Source: an uncultured Prevotella sp.
Lineage (GTDB): Bacteria > Bacteroidota > Bacteroidia > Bacteroidales > Bacteroidaceae
Direction of reading: 5' to 3'
NCBI GenBank assembly: GCA_945875635.1
Contig: CAMCLD010000005.1
Span: 47,881-111,880, forward strand
DNA: 64,000 bases
Below the pieces are notes generated by a model. It saw nothing but the letters and a program-made list of their open reading frames with translations, searched no databases and was not told where the DNA came from. Shown in pieces: positions 17,023-26,682 of the stretch. Every line of letters begins with the position of its first letter. The first letter of the stretch is position 1. The position numbers and the translations under genes were made by a program.

Positions 17023-18549
17023 TCAATACTCATCAAAGCTTTGGAAGCGGGCAACGCCATCTCCCTCTGCATAAAGTCCAAGTACCACGCCTGTAAAGCC
17101 GCCAACCACTTCGGTACTCAGCAGCGAGCATTCAAGAGAACCTACCTCCTGCCACTCGTCACCTTTCTTGCACAGGAAGCGATATCTATCCTTGTCAGCC
17201 TCCATGCGCAGGCGACATTTGCCTTTATGAAGTACGTCCTTTACCCTTCCTAACTCAACATCCAAGGATTTAATTCTGCATCTAAGTACAGCATCGCCTC
17301 CTTCACAGAAGAGGTCGGCATGACCATCATTAATCTGATAGACCGTAATTCCAGCACGTCCTTCATTACCCATTTGGCTACAGTCGAGCAATGTCTCTAC
17401 TGACATTACAGGTCTTGTCTGCCTGATGCCAACGAATGTGGGATGGTCGTTGAGTGTAAGAGAGGCTGCTCCATTCAGTTCAAGGACGCCATTATGAAGT
17501 CTGTAATTCGAAGCCACGGGATTCTGGATATGCACCCATTCTGCACCAAGTGCCTTTGGGAAACGTCCCCTATGGAGTTGTCTGTCAACTGGTGAGAGCG
17601 GTAATGTTGCCACCCTCATCAACGTATCTACAGGCATGTTGCCGTTGACAACAGGCCATTCACCTGCCTTCCATTCTACCGGTGCAAGGAATGTCTCCCT
17701 TCCAAGATGGTGATAGGAACCACCATGAAACCGGAAGGCGAGGAACGTTATCCACCACGAACCATCGGCAGCCTGGACGAAATCGCCATGTCCTGTTCCT
17801 TGTATGACACTGCCCTGCGCAGCCATGCAGCAATGTGTGAATATAGGATTGGCTGGATTTGACTCGTAAGGTCCGTAAATATCACGGCTACGTGCGATTG
17901 TCAGCTTATGGGCAAGTTCGGTTCCGCCCTCAGATATCAGAAGGTAGTAATATCCATCTTTTTTATATATATGCGGTCCCTCGGGATATCTTCCGCCCGT
18001 TCCTCTCCAAATAGACTTGCTTTCTGAAAGTTGCTTACCTGTCTTCGCATCAATCTCGCAAAGGGTGATATTGTTGTCTGGATTGCTGACAAGATAACAT
18101 TTCCCATCTTCAAAATAGAGTGACGGGTCTATACCTTGCTGCTCCAGCCATACAGGCTCGCTCCATGGACCTTCTGGTCTTGTTGCAGTAACGAAGAAAT
18201 TACCGCCATTACCCACGTTTGTTGTCACCATATAATATATGCCATCATTATACCTCAACGTAGGGGCATATATTCCAAGCCACGAAGAAGCACCTTTCAA
18301 TGGCAGCTGGCTGTCACGGTTTAGCACGTTTCCTATCTGCTCCCAATTGACAAGGTCCTTACTATGATAAATGGGCACACCCGGAAAATACTGGAATGAA
18401 GAATTGACGACATAGTAGTCGTCCCCTACCCTGCATATACTTGGGTCGGGATTGAAACCAGATATGACTGGATTGACATACTCCTGTGCTGCAACATTCA
18501 TCACCATGGAAGAAGCCAGCAGACTTAGACTAAAAAATAATTTCCTCAT
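17023..18549 (-). CDS. Glycoside hydrolase family 43 (beta-xylosidase/arabinofuranosidase type)
   Basis: 508 residues with a signal peptide (MRKLFFSLSLLASSMVMNVAAQ). Residues 23-310 form the five-bladed propeller: GFNPDPSICRVGDDYY contains the catalytic base Asp35, GIDPSLYFEDGK the pKa-tuning Asp, and RYPEGPHIYKKDGYYY the acid Glu. A C-terminal beta-sandwich (about 330-508) matches the domain joined to many GH43 xylosidases. The enzyme would remove xylose or arabinose from hemicellulose oligomers in the periplasm or at the surface. It lies divergent from a CotH/CE2 esterase pair, which could act on the same acetylated xylans. No SusCD pair or regulator is present here. Confidence 0.92.
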   Translation of the reverse strand: MRKLFFSLSLLASSMVMNVAAQEYVNPVISGFNPDPSICRVGDDYYVVNSSFQYFPGVPIYHSKDLVNWEQIGNVLNRDSQLPLKGASSWLGIYAPTLRYNDGIYYMVTTNVGNGGNFFVTATRPEGPWSEPVWLEQQGIDPSLYFEDGKCYLVSNPDNNITLCEIDAKTGKQLSESKSIWRGTGGRYPEGPHIYKKDGYYYLLISEGGTELAHKLTIARSRDIYGPYESNPANPIFTHCCMAAQGSVIQGTGHGDFVQAADGSWWITFLAFRFHGGSYHHLGRETFLAPVEWKAGEWPVVNGNMPVDTLMRVATLPLSPVDRQLHRGRFPKALGAEWVHIQNPVASNYRLHNGVLELNGAASLTLNDHPTFVGIRQTRPVMSVETLLDCSQMGNEGRAGITVYQINDGHADLFCEGGDAVLRCRIKSLDVELGRVKDVLHKGKCRLRMEADKDRYRFLCKKGDEWQEVGSLECSLLSTEVVGGFTGVVLGLYAEGDGVARFQSFDEY

Positions 18550-18578
18550 TTAATGCAGTAGTTATAGAATTTACTTAA

Positions 18579-18617
18579 CTTAAGTCTCGAATGTCGAAGA
18601 CATGCGAAAATTGAGCC
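18579..18617. repeat. Dispersed intergenic repeat, copy ii
   Basis: CTTAAGTCTCGAATGTCGAAGACATGCG, related to the block at 15944 and containing the ATGTC/GACAT hairpin. It lies in the leader of the GH43 gene. Confidence 0.45.
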
Positions 18618-18650
18618 TATATGACAGTAGCTTATAAATGTAAGTTTTTG

Positions 18651-18658
18651 CAAAGTTA
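18651..18658 (-). promoter_or_regulatory. -7 box of the GH43 promoter
   Basis: TAACTTTG on the minus strand, 102 nt upstream of the GH43 start. Confidence 0.55.
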
Positions 18659-18722
18659 AGGAAAATCGGCAAATAAAACACATTCATAGGGGAAAATAAT
18701 ACAATTATATTACAAAAATGAT

Positions 18723-18730
18723 TACCTTTG
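18723..18730 (+). promoter_or_regulatory. -7 box of the CotH/CE2 operon promoter
   Basis: TACCTTTG, 39 nt upstream of the CotH-domain gene; the GH43 promoter points the other way 65 bp to the left. Confidence 0.6.
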
Positions 18731-18768
18731 CACCAAAATAATACATAATACCGAAAAAAAAACAATCA

Positions 18769-21228
18769 ATGAACCTTAAACAACTATCTTTTTCAGCAGT
18801 TTTCATCGCTATGGCTCCAGCAAGTTCCATGGCACAAGTGGTGATAAATGAGATTATGCAGTCGAACATTGACTGTATAATGGACGACATCAACGAGTTC
18901 CCCGACTCATGGGTTGAACTCTACAACACGGGAACGTCTGCCGTAAACCTTTCTCAATACAAAATAGGTGACAGCAATGACGAGTCGGCAGCATGGCAGC
19001 TGCCATCCCAAACCCTTGCTGCAAAAGGAAGGGTGTTAGTATATTGCGACAAGGAGGGAAGTGGCATGCATACCAGTTTTCGACTGGAATCGGGAAAAGG
19101 TGGGGAGGTCTATCTCTTCAAGAACGGAAGCATAGAGGACGAACTGACAGGACTGAAAAAGCAGCCAGCACCAAACATTGCATACGGCAGGAAGACCGAC
19201 GGAGCATCTGAATGGGGATATATGGCAGAGCCTACCCCCGGAACAGCCAACTGCGGCACGATAGTAAAAGATATTCTTGGCGAGCCAGTATTCAGCGAGA
19301 AAGGAAAAGTCGTGACAGGTAGGCAATCATTCAGTCTCACGCTGTCAGTACCGGAAGGGGCACCCGCAGGTACGGAAATAAGAGTTACTTACGATGGCAC
19401 GGAGCCAACGAAGAACAGCATCCTTTATTCCAGTCCCATCACCATAGGAGCCACAAGGATAGTGCGCGCCAAGCTATTCTGCGACGGCTACATGTCTCCA
19501 AGGTCAACGACACACTCATACATCTTCTTCCCAAGAGAGATGACATTGCCCGTCTTCTCCATCGTCACCAACAAGAAATATTTCGAGGACAGCACCATTG
19601 GAATATATGTAGAAGGAAACATGAGCGACGGCAAAAAGAACTACGAACATGACTGGCGCAGACCCATCAATCTGGAGATGTTCATGGGCGAAGGAGAGGA
19701 GAGCCAAATCAACCAACTATGCGAGACTCGCATCATGGGAGGAGCATCAAGGGGAAACATGATGAAGTCACTCGCCATATACGCAAACAAACGATTCGGC
19801 ACAAAAAGATTCACATACGAATTCTTCCCTGAGCAGAAACCGGGAGTAAACGATTTCAAGTCGATAAGTCTGAGGAATGCAGGAAATGACTTTGACTATC
19901 TGTACATGAGAGATGCCATCATACAGAGGTCGATGGCTGAAAACTGCGACCTTGACTGGCAGGCATGGATGCCGGCTGTCGTTTATATTAATGGTGTTTA
20001 CAAGGGTATGCTGAATCTCAGAGAGAGAAGCAACGAAGACAACATTTATACCAACTATGACGGACTGGAGGATATTGACATGTTCGAGAACTGGTGGGAG
20101 CTGAAAGCCGGCGACTGGGACAACTACAACCTGTTCAAGGAGTTCTACACTGAGCATGGACACACTCTTGCGGAATATGACAAGTGGATGGACACAATGG
20201 AATTCCTTAACCTCATGATTATGAACCTCTATTATAACAACCAGGACTTCCCTGGTAACAACATAGTTATGTGGAGACCAAAAACCGATGAAGGAAGATG
20301 GCGATTCATAGCAAAAGACACGGACTTCGGACTGGGTTTGTATGGCTCGTCACCAACCTACAAGACCATAGAATGGCTCTACAACCCAAACTACGACTCA
20401 GAAAAGGCATGGGCAAACGGCTACGACCACACGCGACTGTTCAGAAGACTCATGGAAGACGCAGACTTCAACCGTGAATTCATAGACAGATGCGCAATCT
20501 ACATGGGCGACTTCCTCAGGGAAGAGAGGGTTAGGGAACTGTGGGATGCCATGTACGAAATCATAAAGACAGAATACCCAAACCACAGGAAACTCGTCAA
20601 CGAATACTGGCCCAAATACGAAGACGAATTGGGCAGCGCACGCTACTGGCTGGCTGAGAGAGCAGGAAATTTCTACCAACAACTGAGCGACTATTACAAA
20701 GTAGGCTCACCTGTACCCATGAGCGTGAATATGTCGTACAGCGATGACGAACTGAGCGACATGACTATCGAGATGAACGGTGTAAAACTGACAAGAGGGA
20801 AATTCGATGGAAAATTCTTCAAAGGCAGAAAGATGTGTCTCACTTCCAGACACGGAGAAACAAGGGAAGTAAGGCAGTGGAAGGTATCTATTACAAGCTC
20901 CAACGGAACCGTAAACACAGAAATAGTAGATGGAGACAGCTATACTTTTGACATGCCTGATGCCAGCAAGGTGGAGATAAAAGCTGTTTTCGGAACATAC
21001 GATGCCATAGAGACCATCTTCGACAGCAATGACCTTGTATGGAAGAAAACAAAAGACGGCATTATGCTACAGGATTATCCAGAAGACAGCAACATAACCA
21101 TTTACAACATAAACGGAATACCCGTCTTCAACGGAAAAGCAATAAACAAAAACATAGAAATAGCATTGCCTAAAAACAATATATATATAATAAGGTGTAA
21201 CAACAGAACATTTAAAACATCACTGTAA
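18769..21228 (+). CDS. Secreted CotH-kinase protein with lamin-tail domain and T9SS tail
   Basis: 819 residues. A short signal peptide is followed by a lamin-tail domain (about 22-130; VVINEIMQSN ... SWVELYNTGTSAVNLSQYKI). Next come a beta-sandwich like the chitobiase C-terminal domain (about 150-245; VTYDGTEPTKNSILY) and a CotH kinase domain (about 255-600) with MLNLRERSNEDNIY and FIAKDTDFGLGLYG. CotH proteins are atypical kinases; in bacteria many are found with carbohydrate-active enzymes. The last 75 residues (NITIYNINGIPVFNGKAI ... NNIYIIRCNN) look like a T9SS sorting domain. It ends 2 nt before the CE2 esterase gene, so the two form an operon and may act on the same extracellular polymer. 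Confidence 0.85.
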   Translation: MNLKQLSFSAVFIAMAPASSMAQVVINEIMQSNIDCIMDDINEFPDSWVELYNTGTSAVNLSQYKIGDSNDESAAWQLPSQTLAAKGRVLVYCDKEGSGMHTSFRLESGKGGEVYLFKNGSIEDELTGLKKQPAPNIAYGRKTDGASEWGYMAEPTPGTANCGTIVKDILGEPVFSEKGKVVTGRQSFSLTLSVPEGAPAGTEIRVTYDGTEPTKNSILYSSPITIGATRIVRAKLFCDGYMSPRSTTHSYIFFPREMTLPVFSIVTNKKYFEDSTIGIYVEGNMSDGKKNYEHDWRRPINLEMFMGEGEESQINQLCETRIMGGASRGNMMKSLAIYANKRFGTKRFTYEFFPEQKPGVNDFKSISLRNAGNDFDYLYMRDAIIQRSMAENCDLDWQAWMPAVVYINGVYKGMLNLRERSNEDNIYTNYDGLEDIDMFENWWELKAGDWDNYNLFKEFYTEHGHTLAEYDKWMDTMEFLNLMIMNLYYNNQDFPGNNIVMWRPKTDEGRWRFIAKDTDFGLGLYGSSPTYKTIEWLYNPNYDSEKAWANGYDHTRLFRRLMEDADFNREFIDRCAIYMGDFLREERVRELWDAMYEIIKTEYPNHRKLVNEYWPKYEDELGSARYWLAERAGNFYQQLSDYYKVGSPVPMSVNMSYSDDELSDMTIEMNGVKLTRGKFDGKFFKGRKMCLTSRHGETREVRQWKVSITSSNGTVNTEIVDGDSYTFDMPDASKVEIKAVFGTYDAIETIFDSNDLVWKKTKDGIMLQDYPEDSNITIYNINGIPVFNGKAINKNIEIALPKNNIYIIRCNNRTFKTSL

Positions 21229-21230
21229 TC

Positions 21231-22328
21231 ATGAAAACGAAATCTTTCATTACTGCCGCCCTGATGTCAACTGTCCTGACTACATGGGCTTCAACCACAA
21301 TATCCATTGAAGGAACAATGAACGAGGCTACCAATCCACTCATCAACTATGTCGGCAGAGTAAGATTCACACCAGAGGGATGGGCATCATTCAATTATCC
21401 AGGCACAGAGATAAATGCTGACTTTGAAGGTACATCGCTAAGGATGTCAGCATCGCCAATGAGCGGATTCTTTATGGTAGAGGTGGATGGATGCAAAGGT
21501 TTCAAAGTGTCGTTCAACTCTCAGACCGACTCTGTGGTCAGCCTTGCAACAGCCCTTGCTCCAGGCAGACATTCGGTAAGGATTGCTTACTGCATAGAGG
21601 GGCTGAACAGGAAACCTGAATTCAGGGGGCTAATCACAGACCATGGATGTGGACTGCTGAAGCAACAGAATACGAGAACAAGGAAAATCGAGTTCATCGG
21701 AAACTCTATAACATGCGGATATGGAGTGGAGAGCTCGGAGAAAACAGATCCGTTCGAGGAGGCTACAGAGAACCACTATTACACTTATGCAAGCATAGTG
21801 TCAAGAAGCCTCAACGCAGAGCACACTTCTATATCAAGAAGCGGCATTGGTGCATATAGGAACTATGACGGTCCAAAGGATGGAAGCCCAGACCCTATGC
21901 CATGGCAATATCCATATACCCTCTTCAACGACCACTCTGAACGATGGGACTTCTCAAAATACCAGCCTCAACTTGTTTGCATAAACATCGGAACAAATGA
22001 TTTCTCTACCGACAACTATGATGCAAGGAAGTATGAGAAAGCCTATAGAGAATTCCTGTCGCAGGTTAGAGGTTACTATCCTGATGCCAAGATTGTATTG
22101 CTCACTGGTCCCATGCTCGGAGAGAAGGAAAACAACAAGCAGAAATCTATTCTCGATGACATTGCCAATGACTTCAACAAGAAGGGTGACGCAAACATCT
22201 ATCGTTTCGACTTCACTCCACAGACTGGAGAACTGGGATACGGAGCAAGCTGGCATCCAAGTATGAGACAGCAGCAGCGAATGGCTGAAGAACTGACTCC
22301 ATATCTTAAATCCTTAATGAACTGGTAA
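21231..22328 (+). CDS. Secreted SGNH esterase, carbohydrate esterase family 2 type
   Basis: 365 residues with a signal peptide (about 1-21). An N-terminal beta-sandwich (about 30-140) precedes an SGNH hydrolase domain. Its blocks are visible: IEFIGNSITCGYG with the nucleophile Ser, NIGTNDFSTD (block III Asn) and GASWHPSMRQQQ (block V His). This two-domain plan and the GNSITCGYG wording are typical of CE2 acetyl-xylan/acetyl-mannan esterases. It would remove acetyl groups from hemicellulose. It is the second gene of an operon with the CotH-domain protein, divergent from GH43, and ends at a bidirectional terminator. Confidence 0.88.
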   Translation: MKTKSFITAALMSTVLTTWASTTISIEGTMNEATNPLINYVGRVRFTPEGWASFNYPGTEINADFEGTSLRMSASPMSGFFMVEVDGCKGFKVSFNSQTDSVVSLATALAPGRHSVRIAYCIEGLNRKPEFRGLITDHGCGLLKQQNTRTRKIEFIGNSITCGYGVESSEKTDPFEEATENHYYTYASIVSRSLNAEHTSISRSGIGAYRNYDGPKDGSPDPMPWQYPYTLFNDHSERWDFSKYQPQLVCINIGTNDFSTDNYDARKYEKAYREFLSQVRGYYPDAKIVLLTGPMLGEKENNKQKSILDDIANDFNKKGDANIYRFDFTPQTGELGYGASWHPSMRQQQRMAEELTPYLKSLMNW

Positions 22329-22330
22329 TA

Positions 22331-22366
22331 AAAAAACCGGGAAGTGTTTCACTTCTCGGTTTTTAC
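22331..22366. terminator. Bidirectional terminator between convergent genes
   Basis: ACCGGGAAGT (22336-22345) pairs with ACTTCTCGGT (22351-22360), flanked by A6 and T5, so it works on both strands. The stop codon of the minus-strand lipoprotein lies inside the loop. Confidence 0.9.
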
Positions 22367-23167
22367 TCTTAAAAGACGGGGTTCACACAGCTCAATGCCA
22401 TTGCTCTTTGCCGAAACTCTGAAAGTAGCAATGCCTCGTTTCAGCTTCCTGCCTGCATGGACAACAGCGGTGAAACGAACTCCCCTGCCTGGTCCTATTG
22501 CCTTGATAGTAAGTCCGGGACTGATACTTATGCCTGGATTTCCAGAATCTTCAGTAACATCAATAGACACATCCTCAATATCCATTGATGTGGGATTCAT
22601 AATTTCCACAACTATCTTGCCATCATCATAACGGGTAAGTACACCTTTGTCATATTCACCCTCGAAGAATGCACTGACAATGTCAAGACGTGGCTTGTTG
22701 ATATGGAAGCCTTCAGACTGGAAGTGTATGGAAGGAGCGTCAGCATTATTGCCTGAAGCTTCAGCTACGGAATCTGGAACTCCAAGATTGAAGTCATACA
22801 GGATGTCGTCTCCCCCATTGTTCTCGTCAACAATAGCATTGTTTGAGATGACTTGCTCTGCCGTGCTGCAGTCCGCACTGCGTGCCTCACGCGCCTTCCT
22901 TTCCTGTACTGCCTTATAATGATTATGTACTTCCTGAGCTTCAGCCCTGTCGGCAGCTGCGCCAATAGCGGCTCCCACAACGGCTCCTCCTGCCATACCA
23001 ATTATAGTACCAATGTCACTTCCTCTCGGACCATCGGAGATTCCTCCAATGGCAGAACCGAGAATAGCTCCAAAGTTACCACCTATGTAAGCCCCGTTAC
23101 CTGTGTTTGTGTCACATCCTGCCAAAACCACGGAGAGGCATGTGGCGAATATCAACGTCTTTTTCAT
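22349..23167 (-). CDS. Lipoprotein with glycine-zipper domain
   Basis: 272 residues from MKKTLIFATCLSVVLAGC; a GTG two codons upstream is less likely. The lipobox LAGC marks the lipid-carrying Cys. Residues about 25-75 are Gly/Ala-rich with GxxxG spacing (GAILGSAIGGISDG, GMAGGAVVGAAIGAAAD), the glycine-zipper pattern of OmpA-associated and YmgG-like envelope proteins. The C-terminal half is a predicted beta-domain (IVVEIMNPTSMDIEDVSIDV) like those of DUF-type extracellular sandwiches. Glycine zippers insert in or pack on membranes. The function is unknown. Confidence 0.75.
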   Translation of the reverse strand: MKKTLIFATCLSVVLAGCDTNTGNGAYIGGNFGAILGSAIGGISDGPRGSDIGTIIGMAGGAVVGAAIGAAADRAEAQEVHNHYKAVQERKAREARSADCSTAEQVISNNAIVDENNGGDDILYDFNLGVPDSVAEASGNNADAPSIHFQSEGFHINKPRLDIVSAFFEGEYDKGVLTRYDDGKIVVEIMNPTSMDIEDVSIDVTEDSGNPGISISPGLTIKAIGPGRGVRFTAVVHAGRKLKRGIATFRVSAKSNGIELCEPRLLRVKTEK

Positions 23168-23208
23168 ATCCACAAGTCTTTATATGAAACATTTCCATCT
23201 TTCGTTTG

Positions 23209-23216
23209 CAAAATTA
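23209..23216 (-). promoter_or_regulatory. -7 box of the glycine-zipper lipoprotein promoter
   Basis: TAATTTTG on the minus strand, 42 nt upstream of the ATG at 23167. Confidence 0.5.
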
Positions 23217-23245
23217 TAAAAAAAAGTCATAATACGAAAAGGCTG

Positions 23246-23269
23246 TTTCCCTAAAAGGCAATAGGGAAA
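23246..23269 (-). terminator. Hairpin, possible terminator of the 26.6-23.5 kb gene
   Basis: TTTCCCTA and TAGGGAAA pair over an 8-nt loop. On the minus strand a short TTTT run follows after six bases. It may end read-through before the lipoprotein promoter. Confidence 0.45.
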
Positions 23270-23279
23270 TCCCTAATTA

Positions 23280-23377
23280 CTCAACTTTAGCAAGTAGTAA
23301 AGAGGAGATAAAGGGAGATAAAGGGAGATAAAGGGAGCGATAACTTCGCATAACTCCTTGCAACTCCTAAAGTTGAG
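23280..23377. repeat. 11-bp inverted repeat enclosing a 10-bp tandem repeat
   Basis: CTCAACTTTAG (23280-23290) and CTAAAGTTGAG (23367-23377) are perfect inverses. Between them AAGGGAGATA is repeated with a 10-bp period (23303-23337). The right side runs into an inverted copy of the dispersed repeat (23371-23397). The whole 23.18-23.50 kb gap has no gene. Confidence 0.75.
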
Positions 23378-23424
23378 CACATGCGAAACTTAAATTATAA
23401 ACCGTCAAAACAAGCAAGGAATGT

Positions 23425-23478
23425 AAAAAGGCAGCCCTTGAACATGCTCCTGCTAAGGAAAGCACTCCATGGACTGCC
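23425..23478 (-). terminator. Possible terminator after the 1045-aa protein gene
   Basis: On the minus strand GGCAG (complement of 23474-23478) pairs with CTGCC (complement of 23430-23434) over a long loop and is followed by five T residues. The stem is short. Confidence 0.35.
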
Positions 23479-23503
23479 CGGTTTGTCGTATCAGGAAAGT
23501 GAA

Positions 23504-26500
23504 TTATCTGCGTATGTCAACCTTGGTTGAATAGTACTTGCCACCTACTTTATATCTTACAATGTGGATTCCAGTAGGGAGACCACCAAGGTCAACAGTG
23601 TTGCCCTTGACTGCACGCTCAGACATACCGCTTGCAGAATATATCGCAACGGCTTCCACTCCATCGCCCTGAACCGTGAGGAAATTGTCACCCTTGGCAA
23701 GGGTTATATCCTTCACGACATTGCGGTCGATACCGGCTGCGGTACCAATATAGAAATATGTGACATCCGTGTCAACACTTCCTGACTTACCAGTATAGTG
23801 TACACCAACTACAATGCTGTGGCGCAATGCGTCCTCAACTCCGAAATCATAATCATAACTTGTCTCGGTGAGCAACGCCGCATTCTTCTTCTCGCCGTCT
23901 ATTGTAACATCATAACCATCTATAGCCATTGGTGTTCCATCAGCAGCCACAAGATTCATGCCCATCATCCAGTTGCCATGCAGGGCTACATCGGAATAAG
24001 AGTTCCATGACTCACCATCGAAGGAATACAAGTCGGAAACGAACTCGAAAGCCGGTGTGTCGTCAATAGCGAGCGGAGATTTGCCAGGGTCAACATCAAA
24101 ACAGTCAACAATCAGCCTGTAAGAAGATGTAGGGTCTATGCTGATTGGTGTCTCCAGTTCAATGGTATTCCATTGGTTGAGCTTATAGTCATCAACCTCC
24201 TGATATGCCACTTCATTTCCATCCTGCTGGATAATTATTGTGAAGAAAGCATCAGCAATAGGATAGAAGCGCACAGACTTAACCTCATATCCGCTGAAAT
24301 TTCTCACCTTGTCGGCATCGAAGACAACACTTGCCATATAACTGTAGTTGTACTCCGACGGACCTACCGGACCAGAGACTGCATTACCGGAACTATAAGT
24401 CAGGGTTGTCTCGTCGTCATTCATTGGAGCCTTCCATGAAGAGGAAATGCCTGTAAGTCCTACTGTTGCAACCTCAAGGTCAGAAACTGGTCTGTAGTTG
24501 TTCTTTATATCGAGAGAAGCAGTAACTACATCAGATGATTCTTGTGTGGCATATACAGCCTTGACACCCAACTGATGCTCACCCTCGGCAAGGGCATCAA
24601 TGTCGAAAAGGGTTTCTTGTGTTGAACCTTTTTCCTCTCCGTCAGCATAGACTGCATAATGGTCTATCTCGTCAATGTTGTCTGCAGCACCCTGTGGAGC
24701 AACTATGACATCAATCATCCATGAAACGAAATATGGATAGCCGGAAAGGAACGACATGTCATAGAGTGAGTAGAAATCGTCCTCGCCAACCTGACGCAGA
24801 AGGTCTGAATAGCCAGCCTGATACTTTCCATAAAGGGTTCCTATGATGGAATTGGAAGAAGCTACCACATTTGTCTGAACAGCCACTATGAGTTCTCCCT
24901 CCGGGACAGATACTGGCTCGTCAAGCGTCACTACATTGCGCTCCCTCAGTTTAAGGGTCTGAGTAACAGGCTGCGACTTAATCAACTCAAGAGTGCCATC
25001 GGCATTCTTTGTATATATATTTATGGAGAAGCCCCCCTGCTCCTCTAAAGGATAGAAGGCAACCTCACGGATGGTGCTTCCGGAATAGCAAGCCATCTCG
25101 TCGGCATCAAACTTGACTGCCACCTCAAAGGCTGAGACAGTATTGCTCACGCCGAAACCATCAGCAGACGACTCGCCAGCCGGAACATAGCTCTTTGTAA
25201 ACAGGTTGCTTGCCGGAGCTGTCCATTGCAAACGTGCTCCGTTGAATCCTTTCTGCCTTGCGCCTACAGAGAGAGGAGCAGAGATTGGTTTCGGTTCAAG
25301 AGAAACAGACAACTCTTCCGTTTCCGCCTCATTGCCATCTCCATAGACAGCAGACACCTTATATTGGTGAACACCATAATCCTGAACTTTGTCAAAATAT
25401 CTCAGGGCATTGACAGGTGTGGCTGTTATCTTCTCACCATCCCTATAGACATTGTAACCCTGTATTCCAACAGCACCAAGAGGTGCCTTCCATGTCAAGG
25501 AAGCAGAAGGCATTCCTTCAACCTGCCTTGCCGTGAATTCAACCGGAGGAAGATCTGTCTCCTGCTGGTCGAGCATGACAATCATAGACCTATAGGCATA
25601 TTCCTCATCATAGTATATGAGAGCTAACACCTTACTGTCATCGGATATGTCCTGAGCACGGAAGATATAGTAAATGTCATCATCTGCAGGCAGAATGCCA
25701 TAGCCAGAAAAATCTATGCCAAGTCCCTCAAGATAATCCTCAACATACTGGAGGTTGCCATCTTTCCACATAACGGCACGCTGGATACCCTGAAAAGCAC
25801 CTTCGAAGCCAACAGCCGTATAGTCTGCACTTATACCAAAAAACTCAAGTTCGTCATCATTGACAAGAGTAGGGATAAGTGTCGTTGTTCCATCCTCGAC
25901 ATCATATATTGCACGCAGCGTACTGTGCTCGCTTTCTGCGTCCCATCCTCCCCAGAGAACAATCTTCTTTCCATCGGCGGAGAAGGCACGGGCATAGCTC
26001 CATGGCGACTCATAGTCGGACAGGTAAGTATATGCGTTGTCACTATTCCAGAGACATGCAGCACGGTTGTGGTTCTGTCTCCATCCTGCAACCATCTGAC
26101 CGTCAGACGAGATGGCATAAGGCATACCTGTCGTATTCTGTTCCAACTGACGATGTATCTTACCGTCTTTCCATATATATGGAATATACTTAAGGTCGGA
26201 TGTTTCAAGGACACCTGTCATGTAATGTCCGTCAGGAGTAATGGCAAGTCCTTTTCCTGCACCTCCGAAGCCCTCTGGTATCTCAACAGCATGCCATGAA
26301 CCATCCTTATAATAACCAGGAGAGTTGGTTGGCGACCCATTGGCAGAGGTCTCAGTACTTATAAATGTTCCGGCAACAGTACCGTCATCGCTTATTGTCC
26401 AGCATTCAGATGCTGACGCTGAGCCAAGAAGTTCGATAGTGCCACTTGAAAGATTCCAACGGAAAGCAAAGTTCTGGTATGAATAATCAGTATATACTCC

Positions 26501-26641
26501 ACATGCCCATTTACCATTTGGGGAAAGGGACAGGACCTGATAGTCTTCAGGAGTAGTGAGAATGACATTTCCTGCCGAAACGTTTCCGAAAGAAGCCACT
26601 GCCATGACGGCAGTGAATAACAAATGCTTGATATTTCTCAT
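23504..26641 (-). CDS. Large secreted multidomain protein with T9SS tail (1045 aa)
   Basis: A signal peptide (MRNIKHLLFTAVMAVASFGNVSA) is followed by a beta-propeller-like region (about 25-370) with repeated phrases such as ISSDGQMVAGWRQNH and AISPDG-like turns. Next come fibronectin type III-like modules (SLTWKAPLGAVGIQGYNVYRDGE, ARLQWTAPASNL). Two related jelly-roll segments with a matching pattern (KFDADEMACYSGSTIREVAF and VFDADKVRNFSGYEVKSVRF) suggest an internal duplication. The end (AVAIYSASGMSERAVKGNTV ... GIHIVRYKVGGKYYSTKV) is a T9SS sorting domain. No catalytic motif is seen. It is probably a surface protein for binding or interaction. A neighbouring gene at 26766 on the same strand is separated by a terminator. 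Confidence 0.8.
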   Translation of the reverse strand: MRNIKHLLFTAVMAVASFGNVSAGNVILTTPEDYQVLSLSPNGKWACGVYTDYSYQNFAFRWNLSSGTIELLGSASASECWTISDDGTVAGTFISTETSANGSPTNSPGYYKDGSWHAVEIPEGFGGAGKGLAITPDGHYMTGVLETSDLKYIPYIWKDGKIHRQLEQNTTGMPYAISSDGQMVAGWRQNHNRAACLWNSDNAYTYLSDYESPWSYARAFSADGKKIVLWGGWDAESEHSTLRAIYDVEDGTTTLIPTLVNDDELEFFGISADYTAVGFEGAFQGIQRAVMWKDGNLQYVEDYLEGLGIDFSGYGILPADDDIYYIFRAQDISDDSKVLALIYYDEEYAYRSMIVMLDQQETDLPPVEFTARQVEGMPSASLTWKAPLGAVGIQGYNVYRDGEKITATPVNALRYFDKVQDYGVHQYKVSAVYGDGNEAETEELSVSLEPKPISAPLSVGARQKGFNGARLQWTAPASNLFTKSYVPAGESSADGFGVSNTVSAFEVAVKFDADEMACYSGSTIREVAFYPLEEQGGFSINIYTKNADGTLELIKSQPVTQTLKLRERNVVTLDEPVSVPEGELIVAVQTNVVASSNSIIGTLYGKYQAGYSDLLRQVGEDDFYSLYDMSFLSGYPYFVSWMIDVIVAPQGAADNIDEIDHYAVYADGEEKGSTQETLFDIDALAEGEHQLGVKAVYATQESSDVVTASLDIKNNYRPVSDLEVATVGLTGISSSWKAPMNDDETTLTYSSGNAVSGPVGPSEYNYSYMASVVFDADKVRNFSGYEVKSVRFYPIADAFFTIIIQQDGNEVAYQEVDDYKLNQWNTIELETPISIDPTSSYRLIVDCFDVDPGKSPLAIDDTPAFEFVSDLYSFDGESWNSYSDVALHGNWMMGMNLVAADGTPMAIDGYDVTIDGEKKNAALLTETSYDYDFGVEDALRHSIVVGVHYTGKSGSVDTDVTYFYIGTAAGIDRNVVKDITLAKGDNFLTVQGDGVEAVAIYSASGMSERAVKGNTVDLGGLPTGIHIVRYKVGGKYYSTKVDIRR

Positions 26642-26682
26642 TATTCCACAAATTAGTAGTTTTCTTTTGTATATTTCCTTTT

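Noticed and set aside
23303..23337. CRISPR-like array
   Set aside because: The 10-bp units are contiguous with no spacers; no cas genes in the window.
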